Shown: positions 34,568-42,771, counted from the first letter of the stretch. The stretch: 64,000 bases of DNA from PSRF01 sp051000815 (GCA_051000815.1 JBPCNX010000093.1:1-64000), one strand, 5' to 3'. The notes: generated by a model from the letters alone, not told the origin. Numbers and translations are program-made.

Positions 34568-36613
34568 ATGCGACCAGTTAAACATGTGGAAAAGGGCCTG
34601 ACCTTAGTTGCCGGAGCTCTTCACGACGTTATTCAATCGGTAAATAAGTACAAGCCAAACCCGTCCTTTACTCCCAAGTGGTCAGATAAGCCGTTGCTGA
34701 AATCGTGGCAGAAGAGCAAACCGACTTTAGGTTGGCCTCGCACGACCGACTCGCTTTGCCCAAATTGCGTGATTGAGGCGAGGGAGTCAATCCTCAGCGG
34801 TAAGCAGGATGTTAGCGTGCTGATCAACGAAAAGGTCGGCGAGATCAAAGCGCAGATTATTGAACGGAACGGCGAGATTTGGATGGTTAAGGATTGTGCG
34901 ATTCATGGCCACTTCGAAGACATGATGGCGATAGACGTCGAGTTCCTGACTCATATTGAGAAGATGTTCCCGGGTCGCGACATTGATGCGCACAACGATG
35001 AAAAGTTACACAACCACGGCACCAGCACGATTAAGTATGGCCGCGGCGCTGTCTTAACCGTAGATTTAACAAACCGCTGCAACATGATGTGTGACCCATG
35101 CTTTATGGACGCCAATCAGGTGGGCTTCGTTCATGAGTTAAGTATGGACGACATCAGAGAGATTCTGGACAACGCTATTTCCATCAAGCCGCGTCGCCAG
35201 ATGTCTGTTCAGTTTTCCGGCGGTGAGCCTTCGATATCTCCGCACTTCCTCGAGTCGATACGTTACGCGCGTAAGGTTGGTTATAACAGCGTTCAGGCGG
35301 CGACGAACGGAATTGAGTTTGCCAAAAGCAAGGAATTCTGTCGCGAGGCAGCCGCAGCCGGTTTGCGTTATGTGTATCTTCAGTTTGATGGTATCGGCAA
35401 TGATGCGAACAGCCACCGGCAGGTAGGTAATCTTTTCGATGTGAAGATGCGCGCGATCAACAACCTGCACGAAGCCGGCGTTGAGATCGTCCTGGTTACG
35501 ACTTTGGTAAACGGCATCAACAACGACCAGGTCGGGTCAATTGTGCGGTTCGCGCTCGACAATCCCAAGAAGATTGCCTTTCTTTCGTTCCAACCCGTGT
35601 CGTTCACCGGCCGCGATGAAGAGATTACTGAGCAGCGTCGCCTGCAACAGCGTTACACGCTTTCGCACCTGGCGCATGACGTAAAGAATCAGGTTGGTAT
35701 TACAGAGCCGACTCGAGACTGGTTCCCCCTATCGCTGATGGGAGCATTCGCTGACTTTGCTGATCTCGTTCACGGCCCGCAGGCCGAGTGGGGTCAGGTG
35801 TCCTGCGGTTGTCACCCGAATTGTGGCGTGGGCACGGCAGTGATGGTGGACAAAGAAACCCGCGAGATGAGACCGGTGCCGGAGTTTCTTAGTATTCCCG
35901 GCCTCGTGAAAGACATGCAGAAGATCACCGATGCCGCGCGGGGCAAGTGGATGTCAAACTTGATGATGGGATTGGCGCTATTGAAAAACTACAATCCCTA
36001 CAAGTCGCCATCGCAGTTCACGCTATACGAGCTGTTCAAGAAGTTCGACAAGTCGTTTGGCTTGACCGGAAAAGATTACGGGAAGGTGAGCGGTGACCGC
36101 ACAGCGGATGACATCGAGATTCGTCGTTCAGACCGTTGGAATTTCCTTTTCATAGCCGGTATGTGGTTCCAGGATCTTTTTAACTACGACTTCCGCCGCA
36201 CGGAAATGTGCATCATCCCCTACGGCACGCAGGAAGGTGAAATTTCGTTCTGCGCGTACAACACGGGGATTGGATGGCGAAATATTATCGAGAACATGCA
36301 TCAGAACGCGACCGTCGCCAAGTGGTACGAAGAGCATGGGCGTCATGAAATCTTCGCACGCGGCAAGGAAGTCGAACTCGTGGACCCGAGTCACGGGATG
36401 GTGCTCAATCCTACCGACCTGGCTCGTCCTAACAAGCCGCAAATGGAAGGTCCTAAGACTGCCCACGAAGAAGCTGTGATGATGCGCAAGCTGTATCAGG
36501 AGTTGGTGTTGAAGCAGCAGCTCGATACGAAAGAAGCGGATAAGCCCGTGCAGATTCAGGGACTGGGCCGCAAGAAGGCAGAACCGGCCCAGGCAGAAGT
36601 TGTGGCGGTTTAG
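34568..36613 (+). CDS. large cysteine-rich radical SAM protein, tetraether/membrane-spanning lipid synthase-like
   Basis: A 681-aa radical SAM enzyme. N-terminal metal-binding elements are SLCPNC (Cys64, Cys67) and KDCAIHGHF (Cys110, His113). The SAM cluster motif is CNMMCDPC (Cys171, 175, 178), preceded by LTVDLTNR and followed by FSGGEP (216-221). A further cluster-like group, SCGCHPNC (Cys413, 415, 419), lies after the barrel, and MCIIPYG and SFCAYNTG occur near 575-595. The order SLCPxC, KxCxxHG, DLTNRCNxxCxxCF is shared with archaeal Tes (MJ0619), which joins lipid tails. Acidobacteria make iso-diabolic acid and membrane-spanning lipids, so that role is a good candidate. Other C-C bond or methylation chemistry is possible. 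ATG 34568 follows a GAGAGAAG ribosome site. Confidence 0.65.
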   Translation: MRPVKHVEKGLTLVAGALHDVIQSVNKYKPNPSFTPKWSDKPLLKSWQKSKPTLGWPRTTDSLCPNCVIEARESILSGKQDVSVLINEKVGEIKAQIIERNGEIWMVKDCAIHGHFEDMMAIDVEFLTHIEKMFPGRDIDAHNDEKLHNHGTSTIKYGRGAVLTVDLTNRCNMMCDPCFMDANQVGFVHELSMDDIREILDNAISIKPRRQMSVQFSGGEPSISPHFLESIRYARKVGYNSVQAATNGIEFAKSKEFCREAAAAGLRYVYLQFDGIGNDANSHRQVGNLFDVKMRAINNLHEAGVEIVLVTTLVNGINNDQVGSIVRFALDNPKKIAFLSFQPVSFTGRDEEITEQRRLQQRYTLSHLAHDVKNQVGITEPTRDWFPLSLMGAFADFADLVHGPQAEWGQVSCGCHPNCGVGTAVMVDKETREMRPVPEFLSIPGLVKDMQKITDAARGKWMSNLMMGLALLKNYNPYKSPSQFTLYELFKKFDKSFGLTGKDYGKVSGDRTADDIEIRRSDRWNFLFIAGMWFQDLFNYDFRRTEMCIIPYGTQEGEISFCAYNTGIGWRNIIENMHQNATVAKWYEEHGRHEIFARGKEVELVDPSHGMVLNPTDLARPNKPQMEGPKTAHEEAVMMRKLYQELVLKQQLDTKEADKPVQIQGLGRKKAEPAQAEVVAV

Positions 36614-36650
36614 TCCCCAAGGGCTTTCCGAATTTCGTTTTGAACCCTGA

Positions 36651-36690
36651 GTCCAATGTCCAACGTCTTACTTGTCGTTGGATGTTGGAC
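36651..36690. terminator. hairpin after the radical SAM gene (possible terminator or fold-back)
   Basis: Arms 36651-36665 and 36676-36690 pair at 13 of 15 positions (GTCCAATGTCCAACG, CGTTGGATGTTGGAC) around a 10-base loop, followed by TTTCGG. The T-run is short, so a terminator is possible but not certain. Confidence 0.5.
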
Positions 36691-36715
36691 TTTCGGTTGC
36701 CAATAAACGGGTAAC

Positions 36716-36745
36716 TTGACCGCGAGCGTTATGGACGTGTTAAAT
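36716..36745 (+). promoter_or_regulatory. sigma-70-type promoter of rpsU
   Basis: TTGACC (36716-36721), an 18-bp spacer and TTAAAT (36740-36745) sit 43 bp before the rpsU start. A ribosomal-protein gene is expected to have its own promoter here. Confidence 0.55.
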
Positions 36746-36787
36746 AAGTGAGCTGAGAAGCGCAAAACTGACTAAAACGGAGAAAGA

Positions 36788-36997
36788 ATGGCGTTAGTTA
36801 CTGTTAACCAGGGTGAATCGATCGAAAGCGCATTGCGGCGCTTTAAGCGCAAGGTGATGACCGAGGAAATAATTAAGGACGCGAAGAAACACGCGTTTTT
36901 CATCCCGCCCGGCCAGAAGGCTAAATTGAAATCAGCCCTCGCGCGCAAGCGGAACAAGAAGAAAGGCCGCATGCGTAGCACCGCGCCGCGCGACTAA
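36788..36997 (+). CDS. rpsU: 30S ribosomal protein S21 (bS21)
   Basis: A 69-aa basic protein with the bS21 pattern: NQGESIESALRRFKRKV near the N terminus, then a Lys/Arg-rich C-terminal helix (KLKSALARKRNKKKGRMR). bS21 binds the 30S platform near the 3' end of 16S rRNA and helps initiation. GGAGAAAGA lies just upstream of the ATG. Acidobacterial bS21 proteins are of this size. Confidence 0.95.
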   Translation: MALVTVNQGESIESALRRFKRKVMTEEIIKDAKKHAFFIPPGQKAKLKSALARKRNKKKGRMRSTAPRD

Positions 36998-37149
36998 TCC
37001 ACTCCAGATCCGCTTTCCAGGTGTGAGCGCTGAGCAACCCGTCTTACCTCCCTTCAGTTGTCCCCCCGAGACGTTTTTGAAGTGGATACCCTCCTCGTTG
37101 AGGCGAGGCGGGAGCGGGTCTGCAAAGCACTGGGAGCCCGCCTGATTCT

Positions 37150-37920
37150 ATGACCCGAATCCTGCTGACCAATGACGATGGCATCCATTCTGATGGGCTG
37201 ATCAAACTTGAAGAAGCTCTAAAGGAAGTGGGAGACGTTTACGTTGTGGCCCCCGCGTCTGAAATGAGCGGGGCTTCACACAGCCTTACCCTGGCCCGGC
37301 CTCTTCGCATTCGCCAGATTGATAATCGTCACTGGACCGTCGACGGAACGCCGACCGACTGTGTAACTCTCGCGCTCAACAAGATACTACCGGCAGCGGA
37401 GCTCCCGCATGTCTGCGCCTCAGGAATTAATCACGGCGGCAATCTCGGCGACGACGCCACCTATTCCGGAACGGTTGCCGGAGCGCTTGAGGCGACGATC
37501 CTCGGTGTGCCCGGCATCGCATTCAGCCTGGTCGCTCGCGAGAATTTCGACTTTACGGAGCCCGCACTTTTCGCTGTTACTGCAGTGCGAAAAGTCCTTG
37601 CGGAAGGATTGCCCGAAGGCACATTACTGAATATCAATTTTCCTCAAGGCGACATTAAGGGAGTGCGGGTGACCCGGCAGGGCATTAAAAACGCTCGTCC
37701 CGTTATCAGTGAACACATTGATCCTCGCGGCAAACCTTACTTCTGGATTGGTGAAGAGTATTTCAACAAAGGCGCTGCGGATGGCACAGACTACCAGGCA
37801 GTTGAACAAGGCTGCATCTCTGTTACACCGTTGCGCAGCGATATGACTGACCACCAGGCGCTAACAGCGATTGAAACCTGGAACTACCTAAACGCTGTCG
37901 AGTTGCTGCAAAAGAGATAA
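37150..37920 (+). CDS. surE: 5'/3'-nucleotidase SurE
   Basis: A 256-aa survival protein SurE. The metal-binding N terminus LLTNDDGI (Asp9, Asp10), SGASHSLTLARPLR, the substrate loop VDGTPTDCV and the family motif SGINHGGNLGDDATYSGTVAGA are all present. It dephosphorylates nucleoside 5'- and 3'-monophosphates and perhaps polyphosphate. The next two genes are pcm and dedA; surE and pcm are neighbours in many bacteria. Confidence 0.96.
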   Translation: MTRILLTNDDGIHSDGLIKLEEALKEVGDVYVVAPASEMSGASHSLTLARPLRIRQIDNRHWTVDGTPTDCVTLALNKILPAAELPHVCASGINHGGNLGDDATYSGTVAGALEATILGVPGIAFSLVARENFDFTEPALFAVTAVRKVLAEGLPEGTLLNINFPQGDIKGVRVTRQGIKNARPVISEHIDPRGKPYFWIGEEYFNKGAADGTDYQAVEQGCISVTPLRSDMTDHQALTAIETWNYLNAVELLQKR

Positions 37921-37948
37921 ACCACGGGTAGTCCCTAGTTTGGTTTTC

Positions 37949-38019
37949 GTAACGCAAACTGTTAGTTTGCGCGCGCCTTGAATGTCACTCATTCAGCGCA
38001 AACTAACAGTTCGCGTTAC
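37949..38019. repeat. inverted pair of palindromic repeats
   Basis: 37949-37971 and 37997-38019 are near-perfect reverse complements, each built on CGCAAACTGTTAGTTTGCG. The same unit occurs in three direct copies at 39521-39602. The core CGCAAACT/AGTTTGCG is itself a perfect 8-bp-arm palindrome. The unit lies in the surE-pcm gap. Confidence 0.7.
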
Positions 38020-38030
38020 AAATTAGGGCA

Positions 38031-38768
38031 TTGCTAAACCACGAAGTACCTTTCCATTTCCCCCTCCAGGCTCTAAACTCAAACCCAGTGTCATCAACCG
38101 GTCAACAGCCTTCAGGGCATCTTCAAGCTTACACAATTCCGCGCGATCGTATGGTCGCGCGTCTGCGTGATCATTACCAGATTCAGGATGTGAAAGTTCT
38201 TGATGCTATGCGCGCGGTACCGCGTCATGCGTTCGTGCCTGAAGCTCTGCAGGCGCGTGCTTACGGCGACCACGCATTGCCGATCAGTGCCAATCAAACG
38301 ATCTCGCAGCCATTCATCGTTGCGCGAATGACGGAGTTGCTGGAAATTGACAAGGATAGTCGCGTGCTGGAGATTGGCGCGGGATCAGGTTACCAAACCG
38401 CAGTGCTGGCAAAAGTCGCCGGCCAGGTATATTCGATCGAGCGTCTCGGGGAACTGGCGCGTCAGGCCCAGGCAAAAATTCGCGAACTGGGAATCTACAA
38501 TGCCACGGTTAAGTGTTTTGATGGCACGCTTGGTTGGGCGGCGAATGCTCCATACGACGGCATTCTCGTCGCAGCTGGTGGTCCAAACATTCCGGAACCG
38601 CTGGTTTCGCAGCTAAAGATTGGTGGGCGACTAGTGCTTCCAATTGGCCCGACACGAGAAGCGCAGCGTCTGGTTCGCGTCGTCAAAACCGATCGAGGAG
38701 TCAGGGAAGAGGATCACGGCGCCTGTGCCTTTGTTCCCCTGATTGGACAGCATGGCTGGTCAACATAG
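38031..38768 (+). CDS. pcm: protein-L-isoaspartate O-methyltransferase
   Basis: A repair methyltransferase that transfers a methyl group from SAM to L-isoaspartyl residues. Typical elements are VLDAMRAVPRHAFVPE, ISANQTISQPFIVA, motif I VLEIGAGSGYQTAVLA and VYSIERLGEL. The final GGRLVLPIG loop is also present. The start is uncertain: TTG 38031, GTG 38088 or ATG 38151 are in-frame. The conserved core begins just before ATG 38151, so the true protein is probably 206-226 aa. It is followed 3 bp later by the DedA gene. Confidence 0.93.
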   Translation: MLNHEVPFHFPLQALNSNPVSSTGQQPSGHLQAYTIPRDRMVARLRDHYQIQDVKVLDAMRAVPRHAFVPEALQARAYGDHALPISANQTISQPFIVARMTELLEIDKDSRVLEIGAGSGYQTAVLAKVAGQVYSIERLGELARQAQAKIRELGIYNATVKCFDGTLGWAANAPYDGILVAAGGPNIPEPLVSQLKIGGRLVLPIGPTREAQRLVRVVKTDRGVREEDHGACAFVPLIGQHGWST

Positions 38769-38771
38769 CTT

Positions 38772-39470
38772 ATGGATTCACTTTACGAACTGATTCATCA
38801 ACTCCGAGATTTTCTCAATCCGAAATTGATCATTGAGACTCTGCTAGCCAAGGGTGGCCTGTTTGTCTATTTCGGACTCGTTTTTATTGTCTTTGCCGAA
38901 ACCGGTTTGGCGGTCGGCTTTTTTCTTCCAGGCGATTCTCTCCTGGTGGTCGCGGGACTATTTGCTGCGACAGGGAAATTGAATCTCGCAATTTTAGTAG
39001 TCAGTTTGTTTGTCGCCGCGGTCGTTGGTGATGCGGTTGGCTACTACACCGGCTCCAGGCTTGGCCCTCGACTTTTTAGCCGGAAGAAGTCGCTACTGTT
39101 CCGACCCAGTCATTTGCAGAAAGCGCATTCCTTTTATGAGAAGTATGGGGGCAAGACGATAGTGATTGCGAGGTTCGTGCCGATCGTGCGCACATTTGCG
39201 CCAATTGTCGCTGGCGCTGCAGGCATGCCTTATCGACGTTTTGTTTTGTTCAATGTGATGGGAGGCTTTTTGTGGGTCTCGAGCATGCTTCTCGGTGGTT
39301 ATTTTCTGGGGAGCATTCTCAAGTCCAAATTCGGCATCGATCTTGATGAGCACATCGAATGGGTCGTGATCGTCGTCGTAATGTTGTCGTTGATTCCTCC
39401 TTTCGTCGAGTATTTGAAATCGAGGCGAAAGAAGGCGCGCGCCGCCGAGGCGCGCAATGCCGAAGTTTAA
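38772..39470 (+). CDS. DedA-family membrane protein
   Basis: A 232-aa SNARE-associated/DedA membrane protein with about five or six hydrophobic segments. The hallmarks FFLPGDSLLVVAG (about 50-62) and ARFVPIVRTFAPIVAGAAGM (two re-entrant-loop motifs with conserved Arg) are present. A basic tail follows. DedA proteins are flippase-like transporters that help recycle undecaprenyl phosphate or other polar lipids. It is in an operon with surE and pcm. Confidence 0.93.
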   Translation: MDSLYELIHQLRDFLNPKLIIETLLAKGGLFVYFGLVFIVFAETGLAVGFFLPGDSLLVVAGLFAATGKLNLAILVVSLFVAAVVGDAVGYYTGSRLGPRLFSRKKSLLFRPSHLQKAHSFYEKYGGKTIVIARFVPIVRTFAPIVAGAAGMPYRRFVLFNVMGGFLWVSSMLLGGYFLGSILKSKFGIDLDEHIEWVVIVVVMLSLIPPFVEYLKSRRKKARAAEARNAEV

Positions 39471-39520
39471 AATGGCGCTTCTCTCCTTTGTAATAGAAGC
39501 TGGTGTTTGGGAGCAGCCGA

Positions 39521-39602
39521 GTAACGCAAACTGTTAGTTTGCGACAACCGAGTAGCGCAACTGTTATTTTGCGAAGCGAGTAACGCAAGGTGTTAGTTTG
39601 CG
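39521..39602. repeat. three tandem palindromic repeat units
   Basis: Direct copies at 39521-39543, 39552-39573 and 39580-39602, each close to CGCAAACTGTTAGTTTGCG with a GTAA lead. The spacing is 28-31 bp. Copies 2 and 3 have substitutions (GCAACTGTTATTTTGCG, CGCAAGGTGTTAGTTTGCG). It is the same family as 37949-38019. With three units, differing sequences and no cas genes, it is not a CRISPR array. Confidence 0.7.
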
Positions 39603-39687
39603 AGCACCCTATCGATGAGTTGCATCAAGTCAGGATGGCACTAGTTTGACTTAACGCTACTCACCACCTAGAATCCAGTTTCCTTGT

Positions 39688-39764
<77 letters not shown>

Positions 39765-39782
39765 AATACATCAAGAATTTAC

Positions 39783-39809
39783 GGGCTGCCAACATTGGCG
39801 GCCGTTTTT
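39783..39809 (+). terminator. rho-independent terminator of tRNA-Pro
   Basis: Stem GGCTGCC/GGCGGCC (one G-U pair) with a 6-base loop is followed by GTTTTT, starting 19 bp after the tRNA. Confidence 0.75.
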
Positions 39810-39865
39810 CATTTGTGGCAGGATTGTGGCAGACTTTCAAAACGTCTTTCAGCGCTAAAAATCCA

Positions 39866-40134
39866 GCCCGCCAAGCGGGCGCCAGCATAAAGCCTGGGGT
39901 GGAGCGAGGTCTGCGAGCGGAACCCCAGGTAACGTTGTTGAGAAACATTCCAGCCCGCGAAGTGGGCGACAGACAATCGATTCACTCAACACGTCGACCA
40001 GCATTGAGGTCGGTTCGCGTTCCCCTTTCGCCCGCTTCGCGGGCTTCAATCATTTATTGCGTTCGCGATCCTGGGGTTGCGTTCGCAAAGCCTCGCTCCA
40101 CCCCAGGCTCTATGCTAACGCCCGCTTCACGGGC
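39866..40134. repeat. composite REP-like inverted repeat, left of the transposase
   Basis: Short palindromes of the type GCCCGCGAAGCGGGC occur at 39866-39880, 39953-39967, 40030-40044 and 40120-40134. Between the first two lies CCTGGGGT...ACCCCAGG (39893-39929); a copy of the same module lies inverted between the last two. The whole is a large fold-back, with the left half repeated in inverse orientation on the right. Apart from this composite and the tRNA terminator, the stretch 39765-40255 holds no gene. Confidence 0.75.
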
Positions 40135-40255
40135 TTCTTCATTATTTACGACTCGTCGCCCTCCTGACATTCGCTTGATTGACTGGCAAACGCGCGGGCC
40201 TTGAGGTAATCTCTTCGTGCTTTATCTAACCTCACAAAGAATCGAGAACCTCACA

Positions 40256-40702
40256 ATGTCTCAATCTTTCACGAACCTTCTCTATCACATTGTCTTTTCG
40301 ACAAAAGATCGAAGACCACTGATCACGCTCGATTATCAACCACTCTTGTACGATTACATCGGTGGAATAATTCGCGGCAGCGGTGGAATCTCACTTGGCA
40401 TCAATGGAGTGGAGGATCATGCTCATGTTTTGGCGAAGCTTCGTCCAGATAAAGCACTCTCTGACGTGCTCCGCGACCTGAAGGCCAATGCGAGTGGATG
40501 GATGCACGATGTATTTCCTTGTCTGTCGGATTTTTCCTGGCAACGGGGCTACGCAGCCTTTACGGTGAGTCAATCAAATTTGCAGCAGGTGCAACGTTAT
40601 CTCGCAAACCAAAAGGAGCATCATCAAAGAGTTTCGTTTAGGGATGAGTTCATTACTTTTCTGAAAGCGAACGAAATTGAATTCGATGAACGTTACGTTT
40701 GA
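40256..40702 (+). CDS. REP-associated tyrosine transposase (IS200-like Y1 family)
   Basis: A 148-aa Y1-type transposase. The N terminus SFTNLLYHIVFSTKDRRP is typical of IS200-like enzymes. The HUH-type motif is EDHAHVLAKL, and the catalytic Tyr is expected in QRYLANQKEHHQ. It cuts and joins single-stranded DNA at hairpins. It is bracketed by composite palindromes of the GCCCGCGAAGCGGGC type, as RAYT genes are bracketed by the REPs they mobilise. ATG 40256 is chosen because the conserved N terminus begins there. The frame is intact. Confidence 0.88.
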   Translation: MSQSFTNLLYHIVFSTKDRRPLITLDYQPLLYDYIGGIIRGSGGISLGINGVEDHAHVLAKLRPDKALSDVLRDLKANASGWMHDVFPCLSDFSWQRGYAAFTVSQSNLQQVQRYLANQKEHHQRVSFRDEFITFLKANEIEFDERYV

Positions 40703-40718
40703 TCCACAGCTGTTTGCA

Positions 40719-41072
40719 GCCCGCGAAGTGGGCGCAAGCATAAAGCCTGGGGTGGAGCGAGGCTTTGCGAGCGTAACCCCAGGTAACGGTGTTGTAGAAA
40801 CATTCCAGCCCGCGAAGTGGGCGCAAGCATAAAGCCTGGGGTGGAGCGAGGTTTTGCGAGCGCAACCCTCGGTACAGATGTTTAAAAACGAATCGAGCCC
40901 GCGAAGCGGGCGACAGACAATCGATTACTCAACACGTCGACCAGCATCGATGTCCGTTCGCGCTCCCGCCCGCTTCGCGGGCTTCAATCATTTATTGCGT
41001 TCGCGATCCTAGGGTTGCGCTCGCAAAGCCTCGCTCCACCCCAGGCTCTATGCTTACGCCCGCTTCGCGGGC
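40719..41072. repeat. composite REP-like inverted repeat, right of the transposase
   Basis: Palindromes of the GCCCGCGAAG(T/C)GGGC type occur at 40719-40733, around 40809-40823 and 40896-40910, near 40971-40985 and at 41058-41072. Two direct copies of the CCTGGGGT(GGAGCGAGG) module lie on the left and one inverted copy on the right. It mirrors the element at 39866-40134 but has one extra module. It starts 17 bp after the transposase stop. Confidence 0.75.
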
Positions 41073-41073
41073 T

Positions 41074-41440
41074 GATCGACAATCGATTACTACCTTTCCG
41101 CGTGCGTGCCCCTCTTCCACATAACGCACAGCCTCGGCTGCTTCACTCAGGCTGTACTGCTGAGTCAGTCTCTTAAGTTCATCAAATACGACTTTGAAGT
41201 ATTTGTCGTGCGTTGAAAGCTTCCGAATAACGGACGCAAATTTGCGACTCAGGTCTTCATTTGACTCCAACATCTGGCGGAGCTTCACAAACGCGCGCAT
41301 GATCGTGATGTTGACTTCGATTGCGCGTTCGCTATTCAGTACACTCGACAACATTGCAACGCCTTGTTCGGTGAAGACGTAGGGCAGTGTGCGCCGACCG
41401 CCACGGCCAAACTTGTTTTGAATTGGACGTGAGCAGATGT
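41074..41440 (-). pseudogene. chimeric remnant: ORF6N-like domain fused to alcohol dehydrogenase tail
   Basis: Reading the minus strand, GRGGRRTLPYVFTEQGVAML and RAFVKLRQMLESNEDL are ORF6N-domain sequence (a phage/mobile-element DNA-binding family). After STHDKYFKVVFDELKRL the frame passes into YSLSEAAEAVRYVEEGHARG, then KVVI, the C-terminal end of a zinc-type alcohol dehydrogenase/quinone oxidoreductase. The original stop is lost because a REP palindrome begins right after KVVI. No complete copy of either gene is present. It reads as two gene fragments joined by deletion inside the island. Confidence 0.7.
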
Positions 41441-41519
41441 CAGCAGATGTAAAAACCTTGGTTTGCTCGTGGCTGCATCTCGATGCAAAATTAATTAGTT
41501 AAGTTTACGTGTCTCGCTA

Positions 41520-41554
41520 GGTTCGGGACTGTGAGGTCGGAGGTTCGAATCCTC
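41520..41554 (+). repeat. partial tRNA-Pro copy (candidate attachment site)
   Basis: 35 bp identical to tRNA-Pro positions 39718-39752 except one C-to-T change. It covers part of the anticodon arm, variable loop and T arm, and then diverges before the acceptor stem. Together with the intact tRNA it brackets 1.8 kb of repeats, a transposase and gene fragments, as left and right ends of an integrated element would. No integrase is present now. Confidence 0.7.
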
Positions 41555-41575
41555 AATTGGTTCGCTTAATACGAT

Positions 41576-41641
41576 CCACGAATCAACACGAATCGGCACG
41601 AACGATGGTTACAATCCACGAAACGCGCGAATCATCACGAA
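41576..41641. repeat. CACGAA-iterated dispersed repeat
   Basis: Two direct copies, 41576-41602 and 41616-41641, of a unit built from CACGAA words (CCACGAATCAACACGAA...). Related copies lie at 53878-53904 (inverted) and 53937-53963. Confidence 0.65.
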
Positions 41642-41748
41642 CTATACAAAAGCCGGTAGCGCGAAGATTACCCTCGGTTCGCACAATGCAAGCAACGTCT
41701 GGGGATCGCGGTGGCAGATCAGCTTCACGATGTATCTCAAGGTCAACC

Positions 41749-42249
41749 TCAGGCAAACGGGTTTTCGTCAGCGCTCGGTCCGTATATCGAAGGGATCGGA
41801 ACGTCGAGCTCTTTCAGGTATACCGTCAACTGCCCGCGGTGGTGGTACCAGTGGTTCAGCATGATCGATCGCAACATTGCCACTCGAGGAATAGCTAACA
41901 CTTCGCGTTCGCCCTGCATCATGCGCCAGGTTGCTTGAAGCGTTGCGTCATCCATCCCGCCGAGCACTCTCTTAGCTTTGGCAATGCTCTCTTCAAGAGC
42001 CGGAACCAACTCCGCAGCTTTCTCGGGGCTGGGGTCGACAAACTGCGGCGCCTGAACCGGCGATTGAGCGGCAACGAACTCGGCGACGGCACCTGGCACC
42101 ATCGCAACATGCAGCGCAAGCTCACCAAGCGTTCTCGCCTTTGCGTGCGGCCGCCAAGAGAGCCGATCGTCGGGGACGCGCTCGAGTACGCGGCGCGTCG
42201 TCTGTGCTTCCTGTTCCAGCTCCTGCAACATTCCATCGATCAGTGCCAT
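41749..42249 (-). CDS. DinB-family protein
   Basis: A 166-aa four-helix-bundle DinB/YfiT-like protein. The metal-binding His are in LGELALHVAMV and NHWYHHRGQL, the usual three-His arrangement. Members include thiol-dependent transferases and many proteins of unknown role induced by stress. ATG 42249 is used since AGGGG is eight bases upstream; a longer frame to 42327 lacks a site. The next gene upstream on this strand encodes a VOC-fold protein. Confidence 0.88.
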   Translation of the reverse strand: MALIDGMLQELEQEAQTTRRVLERVPDDRLSWRPHAKARTLGELALHVAMVPGAVAEFVAAQSPVQAPQFVDPSPEKAAELVPALEESIAKAKRVLGGMDDATLQATWRMMQGEREVLAIPRVAMLRSIMLNHWYHHRGQLTVYLKELDVPIPSIYGPSADENPFA

Positions 42250-42339
42250 CGTCTTTCCCCTTCCAAAATCAACACGCAACCTGATATGCCTCACCTGGGC
42301 GAAAGTGAACAAACCCCTCGGGAACATTCGGCTTTACAA

Positions 42340-42771
42340 TTACTGTTGTCGGTTCTTGTCGTAGTTCACCATCCACTGGACTCCGAATTTGTCCGTGAAT
42401 GACCCGTAGTACGCTCCCCAAAACATGTCCTGCAGCGGCATTTCTATTTTACCGCCAGAGGAAAGTCCGTTGAAAAGCCGCTCCGCTTCTTCTTTGCTTT
42501 CGGGCGAAATGCAAATATAGAAGTTGTTACCAACGGTCAGCTTTTGCCCCATTGATTCCAAAGAGTCGGTAGCCATGAGAGCGTTGCCGTTACCGATCGG
42601 TAACGCGATGTGCATGATCCGCTCCTTGTCGCTCTCGGACATTTGTCCACATTCGGCGTTGTCCTTGAATCGCATTACCGCCAGGAATTCACCGCCAAAC
42701 ACCGATTTATAAAAGTTGAATGCTTCTTCGGTGTTGCCGTTAAAGTTTAAGTACGGGTTAATGGCTGCCAT
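42340..42771 (-). CDS. VOC-fold protein, PhnB-like
   Basis: A 143-aa glyoxalase/bleomycin-resistance fold protein of the PhnB-like type: INPYLNFNGNTEEAFNFYKS at the start, MHIALPIG, MATDS, and WGAYYGSFTDKFGVQWMVNY at the end. Such proteins are metal-binding, with unknown substrates. GGAGAAAGATC precedes the ATG. It lies 90 bp upstream of the DinB gene on the same strand. Confidence 0.88.
   Translation of the reverse strand: MAAINPYLNFNGNTEEAFNFYKSVFGGEFLAVMRFKDNAECGQMSESDKERIMHIALPIGNGNALMATDSLESMGQKLTVGNNFYICISPESKEEAERLFNGLSSGGKIEMPLQDMFWGAYYGSFTDKFGVQWMVNYDKNRQQ

Larger units (their letters stand above)
41441..41748. other. non-coding right end of the island
   Basis: About 300 bp holding the partial tRNA copy (41520-41554) and two units of the CACGAA-rich repeat. 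Nothing else is recognised. Confidence 0.4.

Noticed and set aside
39521..39602. possible CRISPR array
   Set aside because: Only three diverging palindromic units, spacers of about 6-8 bp, and no cas genes; inverted copies also occur at 37949-38019.
40992..41076. C-terminal 28 residues of the ORF6N/dehydrogenase frame
   Set aside because: These residues translate REP palindrome sequence and are a read-through artefact after the lost stop.
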